Assembly (NCBI GenBank): GCA_945487035.1
Contig: CALYTI010000006.1
Coordinates: 1 to 64,000, forward strand
DNA: 64,000 bases
Reading direction: 5' to 3'
DNA from: an uncultured Bacteroidales bacterium
GTDB taxonomy: Bacteria; Bacteroidota; Bacteroidia; Bacteroidales; UBA932
The notes under the pieces are model-generated. The model did no database searches and was not told where the DNA came from. It saw nothing but the letters and a program-made list of their open reading frames with translations. Every line of letters starts with the position of its first letter. Position 1 is the stretch's first letter. Shown here in pieces: positions 52,621 through 59,844 of this stretch. The position numbers were made by a program, and so were the translations under genes.

Positions 52621-54186
52621 ATGGAAATCGAAAAGCAAGACAAGGACCTGGTTGTCTCAGTGGGACAAACCGAGGTTAAGCTCGCGCTTATGGAGAATCA
52701 TAAGCTTATCGAGTACAGCCGAGAGTCAAGCCAGGGACACAGCTATTCGGTGGGAGATGTCTTCCTCGGAAGGGTGAAGAAACTGCTTCCCGCATTGAAT
52801 GCTGCTTTTGTCGATATCGGAGATTCCAAGGAGGCATTTATCCATTATCTTGACCTGGGTCTGTATTTCACTTCCTTTGATGCTTTTGTAAAGCAGTCGA
52901 ATCAGAATGTGAATATGAACGACCTCTATTCGAGGATTCAAATCGGGCCTGCCCTGGGTAAGGAAGGCAAGATTGATTCCGTGCTTAAGGTGGGACAGAT
53001 GATAATATGCCAGATTGTGAAGGAACCGATTTCCACCAAAGGCTCCCGCTTGACTGCCGAAATTTCCATTGCAGGACGGAACATTGTACTCCTCCCCTTC
53101 GCGCAGAAGGTGAGTGTTTCCCAGAAGATAGCATCCAAGGAGGAAAGGAAGAGGCTAGAAACTCTGGTGCGCAGCATTCTTCCGAAGAATTATGGAGCTA
53201 TAATCCGCACCGCGTCCGAGGGCAAGAAAGCCGCGGTTCTGGTTGCGGAGGCCAAGTCCCTCATCCAGAAATGGGAGGGTTCCTGGGCCAGAATTGCGAA
53301 GGATAAGTCTATGGGCCTGCTCTTCACAGAGTATTCCAAGACCACGACTATGCTTCGCGACCTCCTGAATGACAGCTTCACCAACGTTTATGTTGACGAT
53401 CAGACAGTTTACGAGGAGACGCGCAAGTACATCTCTCTCATTTCTCCCGAGCAGGAGAAAATCGTCAAACTCTACGAAGGCAAGGAGCCTATCTTCGACC
53501 ATTTTGAGGTCACCCGCCAAATCAAGGGTTCTTTCGGCAAGGTCGTTCCGATGAAACAGGGCGCATACCTTGTGATTGAAACCACTGAAGCCTTGAATGT
53601 AATCGATGTCAACAGCGGCATTCGCGCAAAGACCAAGGACCAGGAAGAAAACAGCTTCGAGGTCAATAAGATTGCAGCGGAAGAAATCGCACGCCAGTTG
53701 CGTCTCAGGGATATGGGCGGCATCGTGATTGTCGATTTTATCGATATGGACTCGCAGGAGCATCGCAATGAACTCCACAAGTACATGATGGACCTTATGG
53801 CAAAAGACAGGGCAAAGCACAATGTGCTTCCGCTGACCAAGTTCGGGTTGATGCAGATTACCCGTCAGCGAATCCGCCCTGTGACAGAAATCGAGACGAT
53901 GGAGCAATGCCCAATGTGCCACGGTACGGGCAAGATTACCTCCTCGGTTGTGATTGACGAGCAGATTGAGCGCAAGCTCTCGCACCTCGTCATCGAGAAA
54001 GGAGAGGACGATTTGGTCCTCAGGGTCGGCCCGATTCTCGGTGCTTATCTGACTAGGGGTATGTTCAACTCCTTCCTCGCCAAATGGAAACGCAAGTACA
54101 AATGCAAACTGAAGATTGAGGAATCCTCAGACTTCACAGTCCTGCAATTCGAATTCTACAACACTAAAGAAGAGGCCCTCGATTGA
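52621..54186 (+). CDS. rng: Ribonuclease E/G family protein (RNase G type)
   Basis: From the ATG at 52621 the protein has 521 residues. An S1 domain (about 38-130) is interrupted by an insertion, and the RNase E/G core follows, with the magnesium site DVNSGIRAK near 330 and IVIVDFIDMD near 370, then the zinc link CPMCHGTG near 430. The C-terminal degradosome scaffold of RNase E is missing, which fits RNase G. It processes rRNA and mRNA 5' ends. Its start sits directly behind a strong hairpin, so its own cleavage of that hairpin could control its level. Confidence 0.93.
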   Translation: MEIEKQDKDLVVSVGQTEVKLALMENHKLIEYSRESSQGHSYSVGDVFLGRVKKLLPALNAAFVDIGDSKEAFIHYLDLGLYFTSFDAFVKQSNQNVNMNDLYSRIQIGPALGKEGKIDSVLKVGQMIICQIVKEPISTKGSRLTAEISIAGRNIVLLPFAQKVSVSQKIASKEERKRLETLVRSILPKNYGAIIRTASEGKKAAVLVAEAKSLIQKWEGSWARIAKDKSMGLLFTEYSKTTTMLRDLLNDSFTNVYVDDQTVYEETRKYISLISPEQEKIVKLYEGKEPIFDHFEVTRQIKGSFGKVVPMKQGAYLVIETTEALNVIDVNSGIRAKTKDQEENSFEVNKIAAEEIARQLRLRDMGGIVIVDFIDMDSQEHRNELHKYMMDLMAKDRAKHNVLPLTKFGLMQITRQRIRPVTEIETMEQCPMCHGTGKITSSVVIDEQIERKLSHLVIEKGEDDLVLRVGPILGAYLTRGMFNSFLAKWKRKYKCKLKIEESSDFTVLQFEFYNTKEEALD

Positions 54187-54200
54187 GGACCTCTTTTTTA
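54166..54200 (+). terminator. Terminator of RNase G
   Basis: AAGAGG pairs with CCTCTT and CCTC with GAGG inside, followed by TTTTTTA. The left arm lies within the last codons of the gene. Confidence 0.7.
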
Positions 54201-54214
54201 GTGTAAAAAATGCT

Positions 54215-54223
54215 TAACTTTGT
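54215..54223 (+). promoter_or_regulatory. -7 box of the S4-domain gene
   Basis: TAACTTTGT, 3 nt before the ATG at 54227; the mRNA should be leaderless. Confidence 0.65.
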
Positions 54224-54226
54224 GCA

Positions 54227-54616
54227 ATGGAAACAGTTAGAATAGACAAGTACCTTTGGGCGATAAGGGCTTTCAAGACCCGCAGCGAGGCTACCGATGC
54301 CTGCAACGGCGGCAAGGTGAAAATAGGCGGCTCCAATGTCAAACCTTCCAGGCCTGCCAAAATCGGCGAAGTTATCGAGGTGCGCAAAGGCTCCATTGTG
54401 TACAGCTACAAGGTGCTTGCCCTTCTTGAAAACAGGGTGGGAGCCCAGCTGGTTCCCGAATATGCCGAAAACCTTACTCCCGAAAGCGAATTCCAGAAAC
54501 TTCACGCTCCGGTCGAAACCTTTTTCGTGCGTCGTGAGCGCGGCACCGGCCGTCCTACCAAGAAAGACCGCCGCACCATCGATGCCCTGTGGGACTCGAT
54601 GGAGGATGACGATTAG
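54227..54616 (+). CDS. S4-domain RNA-binding protein (HslR type)
   Basis: The 129-residue protein has the S4 domain at 4-60, METVRIDKYLWAIRAFKTRS with CNGGKVKIGG, and a basic C-terminal tail (RRERGTGRPTKKDRR) typical of HslR/Hsp15. Hsp15 returns stalled 50S subunits that still carry peptidyl-tRNA to translation. It is a one-gene unit with a leaderless promoter. The scar of gene fragments follows. Confidence 0.92.
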   Translation: METVRIDKYLWAIRAFKTRSEATDACNGGKVKIGGSNVKPSRPAKIGEVIEVRKGSIVYSYKVLALLENRVGAQLVPEYAENLTPESEFQKLHAPVETFFVRRERGTGRPTKKDRRTIDALWDSMEDDD

Positions 54617-54631
54617 TCCCACATTCTCCGG

Positions 54632-54700
54632 TTTTTCTATATCGAAGGGCCCAAATGGTGCGGTAAGACCACCACTACAATAATCACGGATTTGAGGTAG
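54632..54700 (+). pseudogene. P-loop ATPase fragment joined to a lolA-like tail
   Basis: Reading codons from 54632 gives FFYIEGPKWCGKTTTT, the Walker A segment typical of DUF4143-type ATPases (GPKWCGKT). At 54680 the frame continues without a break as IITDLR and a stop, which is the exact C-terminus of the lolA-like gene at 59.3 kb. Nothing else of the ATPase remains. This looks like a recombination scar. Confidence 0.55.
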
Positions 54701-54835
54701 CAAAGGCTGAAGATACTTGCGATATTATCGAGTAATTATAATTCCCGAAATGTGCCAATTTTTTGACGATTTCGGGAATTATTCTGGAGGAAGTCTTCGC
54801 CTCCGGTGACTGGATAATCACGGATTTGAGGTAGC
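54680..54835 (+). repeat. Direct repeats of the lolA 3' end around a 14-bp hairpin
   Basis: ATAATCACGGATTTGAGG followed by TAGC occurs identically at 54680-54701 and 54814-54835 (22 bp). The second copy is longer on its left (54786-54836, 51 bp) and matches, in inverted orientation, 59345-59395 with two differences. Between the two copies lies the hairpin ATAATTCCCGAAAT (54738-54751) / ATTTCGGGAATTAT (54769-54782), loop 17 nt. Confidence 0.8.
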
Positions 54836-55944
54836 TATCTTACCACGACCCTTTCGATGCGGTGAGGGATGGAGGTGAGGATTTCGTAGGGGATGGTGCC
54901 GAGGATCTCGGCAAGTTCCTCAACGCGCGGGTCGTCACCGAAGATGGTGACAGTGTCACCAACCTTCACGTCAAGTCCGGTCACATCCAGCATACACATA
55001 TCCATACAGATATTGCCGATGGTCGGAGCCCTGTGCCCTCCTATGCTGAAACTTGCGGCGCCACGGCCCAGATGACGGTCAAGTCCGTCCGCATAGCCTG
55101 CCGGGATGGTCGCAATGGTGGTCCCTCCTGGGGCTATTTTACCCCATCTGCCATATCCTATAGTGCCGTCCTGAGGCTTCAAGTGCTTGATTTGAAGTAT
55201 TTTAACCTTCAGGGACGCCACAGGAGTCAGCCTTACTGAAGGAAGTGCGGAGATGCCGTAGATACCGATTCCGAGCCGTACCATATCAAACTGATAATCA
55301 GCAAAACGCTCGATGCCCGCGCTGTTGAGAATGTGCCACAGCGGATGATAGCCGAGCGCATCCTCAATTGCCTTTGCGCATCTTTGGAAATACCCGATCT
55401 GTCCGAGTGTAAACTCATCTTCAGACGGGTCCTCGGCGGCAGCCAGATGCGAATACACCGACTGCACCCGGACTGTGGTACACCCTTGAAGGAACTCTAT
55501 GAGTTCCGGCAGTTCATCTTCCATAAAACCGAGACGGTGCATACCGCTGTCGATTTTGATATGGACGGGATAATCCTTAATGCCCCTTTCGCGGAGCTTG
55601 GCATCCAGGGCCTTCAGGGCAGCCAGATTCGGGATGCCGGGTTCGAGCCTGTTGTCGATAATTTCCGGGAAGAAATCCGTCCCGGCTGTGAGCACCAGAA
55701 CAGGAAGGGATATGCCGGAATTGCGCAATTCTATTCCCTCTACCGGGAGGGCAACTGCCAGATAATCCGCACCGAAACGCTGCATCATAGACGCAAACTC
55801 CACGGCGCCGTGTCCGTAGGCATTGGCCTTTACGAGCACGAGCAGCTTTGTGCTTTCCTTAAGCAGGCCCCTGAAATAGCTGTAATTCGAAAGACAGCCT
55901 CCAAGGTTCAGTTCCAGACGGCTGAAATCGTTTTCTCTTCCCAT
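54835..55944 (-). CDS. alr: Alanine racemase
   Basis: From the ATG at 55944 the protein has 369 residues. The PLP lysine is in LVLVKANAYGHGAVEFA near 38, HIKIDSGMHRLGF near 130-142 follows, and the C-terminal beta domain begins near 240. It makes D-alanine for peptidoglycan. Upstream in-frame sequence lies within manA and is not used; the start follows the manA stop by 4 bp. It is the last gene of the DUF362-Zn peptidase-manA-alr operon. Its stop overlaps the lolA-tail repeat. Confidence 0.94.
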   Translation of the reverse strand: MGRENDFSRLELNLGGCLSNYSYFRGLLKESTKLLVLVKANAYGHGAVEFASMMQRFGADYLAVALPVEGIELRNSGISLPVLVLTAGTDFFPEIIDNRLEPGIPNLAALKALDAKLRERGIKDYPVHIKIDSGMHRLGFMEDELPELIEFLQGCTTVRVQSVYSHLAAAEDPSEDEFTLGQIGYFQRCAKAIEDALGYHPLWHILNSAGIERFADYQFDMVRLGIGIYGISALPSVRLTPVASLKVKILQIKHLKPQDGTIGYGRWGKIAPGGTTIATIPAGYADGLDRHLGRGAASFSIGGHRAPTIGNICMDMCMLDVTGLDVKVGDTVTIFGDDPRVEELAEILGTIPYEILTSIPHRIERVVVR

Positions 55945-55948
55945 CTTC

Positions 55949-56926
55949 TTACTCGTCTTCCGGAAGTTTTTCCGGAACATCCGGATTGATATATTCGTCC
56001 TTTTCCGGGGTATTCTCCACCAGAATTTCAAGCAGAGCAGTGGTCTGGGCTGCGGGAGCGATGATGAAATCATCCACTTCCGAAGGCACGAGCACAGTCT
56101 CACCTCCTTTCAGCCTATAAACCAGTTCCCCAGCATCTTCGCTGTTGATTTTCAGCACGGCCTCACCATAAAGGCAATGATAGACAGCAAATGAATCGTT
56201 GTTCTCACCGAGTATATGGACAGGTTCCCTAAGGTCCATCTTTCTCACCGAGAACTGTGCTATCTCGTCCTGATTGCGGTAAGGGGCATAATCTATGAAG
56301 TCCAGGGCATCGATTACGCTGAGACTCTCGTCAAACTCTTCGGCGCCCAGCTGCTGACCCCATCCGAAAATGCAGAAATCCAGGGCGGAAGACTGGGATA
56401 CTTCAAGCAGTTCCACATCCCCGCAGGCTCCGTGAATGGTCCCGGGAGCTATATGGAAGAATTCCCCCGGACGCGGACTCACAGCATTGAGAAGAGTCTC
56501 AACGGTTCCGTTCTCAAGCGAGCCCATAAGCTGGGAGGCATCAGTCTGTCCTTTGAAACCGAGGAAGAGTTTCGCATCTTTGGAAGCCTTGAGCACATAC
56601 CACAGCTTTTCCCTGCCGAGAGCGTCGTAGCGCTCGCCGGCAATCACATCGTCCGGATGAACCCGAAGAGGCATTCGGCCCTTGCAGGAGATTCTTTTGA
56701 CCTGCACGGGGAACTGGCGTCCATACATCTCATAGACGCGGTCTCCGACCACCCGGTCAAGATAAGTGTCCATCACTTCGCTTATGGTATTGGCTGCAAG
56801 CCAACCGTCTTTGACAAGGCTGTCGCGGTAGCCCAAATCTGCAAGTATGAACTCGTCCTTGCCCCAGACATATTCGTCAAGTATGCTGCAGAAGCGCAGC
56901 GGATACAGTTTTCTTTCTTCTGTCAT
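55949..56926 (-). CDS. manA: Mannose-6-phosphate isomerase, class I
   Basis: The 325-residue enzyme converts fructose-6-phosphate and mannose-6-phosphate. It has LRVHPDD near 100, then HIAPGTIHGACGDVELLEVSQ near 173-193, the cupin segment holding zinc ligands, and the arginine/aspartate region after it reads DFCIFGWG. The N-terminal WGG motif reads VWGKDE. It belongs to the short, B. subtilis-like class. It lies 4 bp after the peptidase gene. Confidence 0.92.
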   Translation of the reverse strand: MTEERKLYPLRFCSILDEYVWGKDEFILADLGYRDSLVKDGWLAANTISEVMDTYLDRVVGDRVYEMYGRQFPVQVKRISCKGRMPLRVHPDDVIAGERYDALGREKLWYVLKASKDAKLFLGFKGQTDASQLMGSLENGTVETLLNAVSPRPGEFFHIAPGTIHGACGDVELLEVSQSSALDFCIFGWGQQLGAEEFDESLSVIDALDFIDYAPYRNQDEIAQFSVRKMDLREPVHILGENNDSFAVYHCLYGEAVLKINSEDAGELVYRLKGGETVLVPSEVDDFIIAPAAQTTALLEILVENTPEKDEYINPDVPEKLPEDE

Positions 56927-56930
56927 AGTA

Positions 56931-57599
56931 CTAGTCGCGGGAGCGGGCAATACCGATATAATAAAGCAGGGTAGCAATTGAGCCCAGTGCTGCAATCACA
57001 TAAGTGTAGGCAGCCCACTTGAGAGCATCCTTTGCCATCGGGGTGGTCTCGAAATCCGTAATCCCGGAAGCATCAAGCCACTGCACAGCCCTTGCGCTTG
57101 CGTTAATCTCCACAGGAAGGGTAATCACTGAAAATATGGTGGTCATAGCGAACATTGCTATGCCAAGCCAGAGCACCTGAGGAAGGATTTGAATCAGGAC
57201 GCAGCCGAGAAGCAGCACCCACGATACCGCACTGTTGCAGAAGGAAACCACAGGTACCAATGCGCTGCGCATCCTCAGCGGTGCATATCCCGTCGCGTGC
57301 TGGATGGCGTGGCCGGTCTCGTGGGCAGCCACCGCAACGGCAGCGATGGAGTTGGCGCCATAGACTTCAGCACTGAGGTTGATAGTTTTCCTTGTAGGGT
57401 CATAATGGTCGGTAAGACGTCCGCCTATGCTGACCACACTGACATCGGTGATGCCGTTTTCGCGGAGCATCTTCTCGGCGACCTCGGCTCCGGTGTAGCG
57501 GCAGCCGACCTTGGAGTATTTGTTGAACTTAGCATTCAGGACAGCCTGGATGAGAGCGCTTGCTATCATCACGGCAATCATTATAATCCAGATATTCAT
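56931..57599 (-). CDS. YugP-type zinc metallopeptidase, membrane
   Basis: From the ATG at 57599 the protein has 222 residues: an N-terminal membrane segment (about 2-20), then SVVSIGGRLTDHYDPTRKTINLS (core LTDHYDP), then the zinc motif AVAAHETGHAIQHA near 92-105, and three further membrane segments in the last 110 residues. This matches the Zn_peptidase_2 family (YugP), whose substrates are unknown. It starts in the DUF362 stop codon (TGATG). Confidence 0.92.
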   Translation of the reverse strand: MNIWIIMIAVMIASALIQAVLNAKFNKYSKVGCRYTGAEVAEKMLRENGITDVSVVSIGGRLTDHYDPTRKTINLSAEVYGANSIAAVAVAAHETGHAIQHATGYAPLRMRSALVPVVSFCNSAVSWVLLLGCVLIQILPQVLWLGIAMFAMTTIFSVITLPVEINASARAVQWLDASGITDFETTPMAKDALKWAAYTYVIAALGSIATLLYYIGIARSRD

Positions 57600-58738
57600 C
57601 AAAAATCAGTTTTAACCGTAATCAATTCATAATTCCTGTTGCCGAGGCCGATTTTCTCAGCCTGGTCCAGACAAGATTTCCAATCGCTGCCCGGGTGCAA
57701 GTTCTCAAAATGGTTGCCGTAGTCCACAAAGTCCTTGAGCGCCATCATCTGTGCAAGCTTTCCTCCGGGCAGAGGAGTGGCGGCAAGGCAGGCGTCCACA
57801 CAGGCCTGGTCGATGGCGAGCGGGTCGAAGGAAGCGAACATTCCGAGGTCGGGGATAATCGGAGCGCCGTTCTCTCCGTGGCAGTCGCAGCCCGGCGAGA
57901 CATCCATAATCAGTGAAATATGGAACTGCGGGCGGCCGTCCACCACTGCTTTTGCATATTCAGCCATCCTGCGGCTGAGCAGTTCGTTGGCTGTGTCGTT
58001 TTCAAAATGTATCGCATCGAAATTGCAGGCCCCTAGGCAGTTGCCGCATCCGACGCAATTGGAAGTAACTCTCATCTTCCTGCTCTGTTCATCAAATTGC
58101 AGGCCATTGTTTGCACAATTGCCGAGACACTGGCGGCAGCCGCGGCATTTGTCGGAATCTATCATTGCCGCTCCGCTCGAATGCTGTTCTTTTTTGCCTG
58201 CGCGCGAGCCGCAGCCCATACCGATATTCTTGATGGCACCGCCGAAACTTGCGAAATTGTGTCCCTTGACGTGGTTGAGGCTGATGAAAACATCTGCATC
58301 CATCACGGCCCTTCCGATTTTGGCATTCTTGATATATTCGCCTCCGACTACGGGCACCTCAACATCATCCGTACCCTTGAGTCCGTCAGCTATTATTATA
58401 GGACAGCCGGTGGTGACAGTATTGAACCCGTTCTCTTCCGCACAGAAAAGATGCTCTATGGCATTCTTGCGGGAGCCGGGATACATTGTGTTGCAATCTG
58501 TAAGGAAAGGTTTTCCGCCAAGTTCCTTGACTACATCGGCTACAGCCTTGGCGTAGTTGGGTCTAAGATAGGCGCAATTGCCGAGTTCTCCGAAATGCAT
58601 TTTGATGGCAACCAGCTTGCCCTTCATATCAATCTCGGAAATACCTGCAGTTCTGATTAGCCTTTTGAGTTTTTTCGGCTGACTTTCACCATAGTCTCTG
58701 GTGGTGAAATCCGTAAAAAATACTTTTGATGTTCCCAT
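57599..58738 (-). CDS. DUF362 protein with two [4Fe-4S] clusters
   Basis: From the ATG at 58738 (MGTSKVFFTDF) the protein has 379 residues. The DUF362 domain covers about 25-185 and 270-345; a ferredoxin module sits inside it, with CRGCRQCLGNC near 198 and CVGCGNCLGAC near 227. The late SPGCDCHGENGAPII is another conserved cysteine stretch. Such proteins are common in anaerobes; their reaction is unknown, and redox chemistry is likely. It starts the operon with the YugP-like peptidase, manA and alr. The box ends 3 nt before the ATG. Confidence 0.9.
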   Translation of the reverse strand: MGTSKVFFTDFTTRDYGESQPKKLKRLIRTAGISEIDMKGKLVAIKMHFGELGNCAYLRPNYAKAVADVVKELGGKPFLTDCNTMYPGSRKNAIEHLFCAEENGFNTVTTGCPIIIADGLKGTDDVEVPVVGGEYIKNAKIGRAVMDADVFISLNHVKGHNFASFGGAIKNIGMGCGSRAGKKEQHSSGAAMIDSDKCRGCRQCLGNCANNGLQFDEQSRKMRVTSNCVGCGNCLGACNFDAIHFENDTANELLSRRMAEYAKAVVDGRPQFHISLIMDVSPGCDCHGENGAPIIPDLGMFASFDPLAIDQACVDACLAATPLPGGKLAQMMALKDFVDYGNHFENLHPGSDWKSCLDQAEKIGLGNRNYELITVKTDF

Positions 58739-58741
58739 ACC

Positions 58742-58771
58742 GCAAAAATACGGATTATTTCCTATATTTGG
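58742..58771. promoter_or_regulatory. Divergent promoter pair, DUF362 operon / DJ-1 gene
   Basis: TATTTTTGC on the minus strand (58742-58750) and TATATTTGG on the plus strand (58763-58771), 12 bp apart, with ATGs 3 and 4 nt downstream. This is the same layout and spacing as tmk/folP. Confidence 0.7.
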
Positions 58772-58775
58772 AGAT

Positions 58776-59363
58776 ATGAAAGGAATCAATATTTTTCTTG
58801 CCGACGGCTTCGAGGATATCGAAGCTCTGGCGGTCAACGACGTACTGCGTCGCGGTGGACTGAAAGTCAATCTTGTCAGCATCTCTGATGACCCCTTTGT
58901 GGTCTCATCCCACGGTGTAACCATCGGAGCCGAGCAGTTTTTCAGTGACTGGGACGGTTCGCACGCCGGGACAGGGGCAAGGGACTTTATGATATTTCCA
59001 GGCGGAATGCCGGGCTCCAAGAACCTTGCCGCCTGCAAGCCTCTGGTCAAGGCAATGCGCGAGCACTACGCAGCAGGCGGCTCGCTTGCCGCTATCTGCG
59101 CCGCTCCGGGGCTGGTGCTCGGCCAGTTGGATGTACCTGAAGGGCTCGAATTCACCTGCTTCGACGGCTTTCAGGATGCGCTACTCGCAAAGGGAGCACA
59201 TTTCCACGATGTTCCAGCCGTAAGTTGCGGGCGCATAGTCACAGGACGCAGCGCGGGCAATGCCGTCGCCTTCGGCCTTGCAATCCTCGAGCACATCAGG
59301 GGCAAGGAAGAAATGCAGAAAGTCAAAATGGCTATGTATCCGGGAGCTACCTCAAATCCGTGA
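58776..59363 (+). CDS. DJ-1/PfpI family protein
   Basis: The 195-residue protein (start MKGINIFLADGFEDIEALAV) has the conserved glutamate near 14 and the nucleophile cysteine in AAICAAPGLVLGQ near 108. The family includes DJ-1 deglycase-like proteins and ThiJ. It probably protects against glyoxals or oxidative damage; the exact reaction is unclear. Its last 17 bp overlap the convergent lolA-like gene, so the tail GATSNP is antisense to the lolA stop region. Confidence 0.92.
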   Translation: MKGINIFLADGFEDIEALAVNDVLRRGGLKVNLVSISDDPFVVSSHGVTIGAEQFFSDWDGSHAGTGARDFMIFPGGMPGSKNLAACKPLVKAMREHYAAGGSLAAICAAPGLVLGQLDVPEGLEFTCFDGFQDALLAKGAHFHDVPAVSCGRIVTGRSAGNAVAFGLAILEHIRGKEEMQKVKMAMYPGATSNP

Positions 59364-59844
59364 TTATCCAGTCGCCTGAGGCGAAGACTTCCTCCGACGG
59401 GCTGAAAGGGGAGAGGTCACCGCTGACAGGCAGAAACTGCAGGTCGCGCAGTGCAAAAGGGATGATAGTACCGGATGCCGGCTCCACAATGGTGCCCTCC
59501 AGGTGGTCATCCACATAAGCCAGTTCCCTGATATACTGCAGGTAATCCATAGGTCCTGCCTTCTCCACATAAGCCTCTTTGCCCTCCAGGTCAAGAGTCC
59601 AGACACTGTCTCCGTCGCACATTATCAGCAGGCCGGCTCCCTCCATCCTGAAGCAATTCTTCTGGATGACGGCCGTGCCCTGAACAGTAATGTCGGCAGG
59701 CCCGGAAATGATGTATTCGTAATTCAGCAGAGTCCTTTGGCTTTGGAATTTCTGCAGCAGGGGTGCAAACTCTTCACCCACCTGCGCTGAAACGCAGATG
59801 CAGGCAATCAGTGCACTCAGGGTCGTGGTCAGTAAACGTTTCAT
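59347..59844 (-). CDS. LolA-like outer-membrane lipoprotein carrier protein
   Basis: The 165-residue protein has a signal peptide (about 1-20, ending VSAQ) and the LolA/LppX-type half-barrel: RTLLNYEYIISGPADITVQGTAVIQKNCFRMEGAGLLIM (read in parts as QGTAVIQ and CFRMEG), then SVWTLD. LolA carries lipoproteins from LolCDE to the outer membrane. The last 17 codons are duplicated, inverted, at 54786-54836. It overlaps ftsK by 4 bp (ATGA). Confidence 0.88.
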   Translation of the reverse strand: MKRLLTTTLSALIACICVSAQVGEEFAPLLQKFQSQRTLLNYEYIISGPADITVQGTAVIQKNCFRMEGAGLLIMCDGDSVWTLDLEGKEAYVEKAGPMDYLQYIRELAYVDDHLEGTIVEPASGTIIPFALRDLQFLPVSGDLSPFSPSEEVFASGDWIITDLR

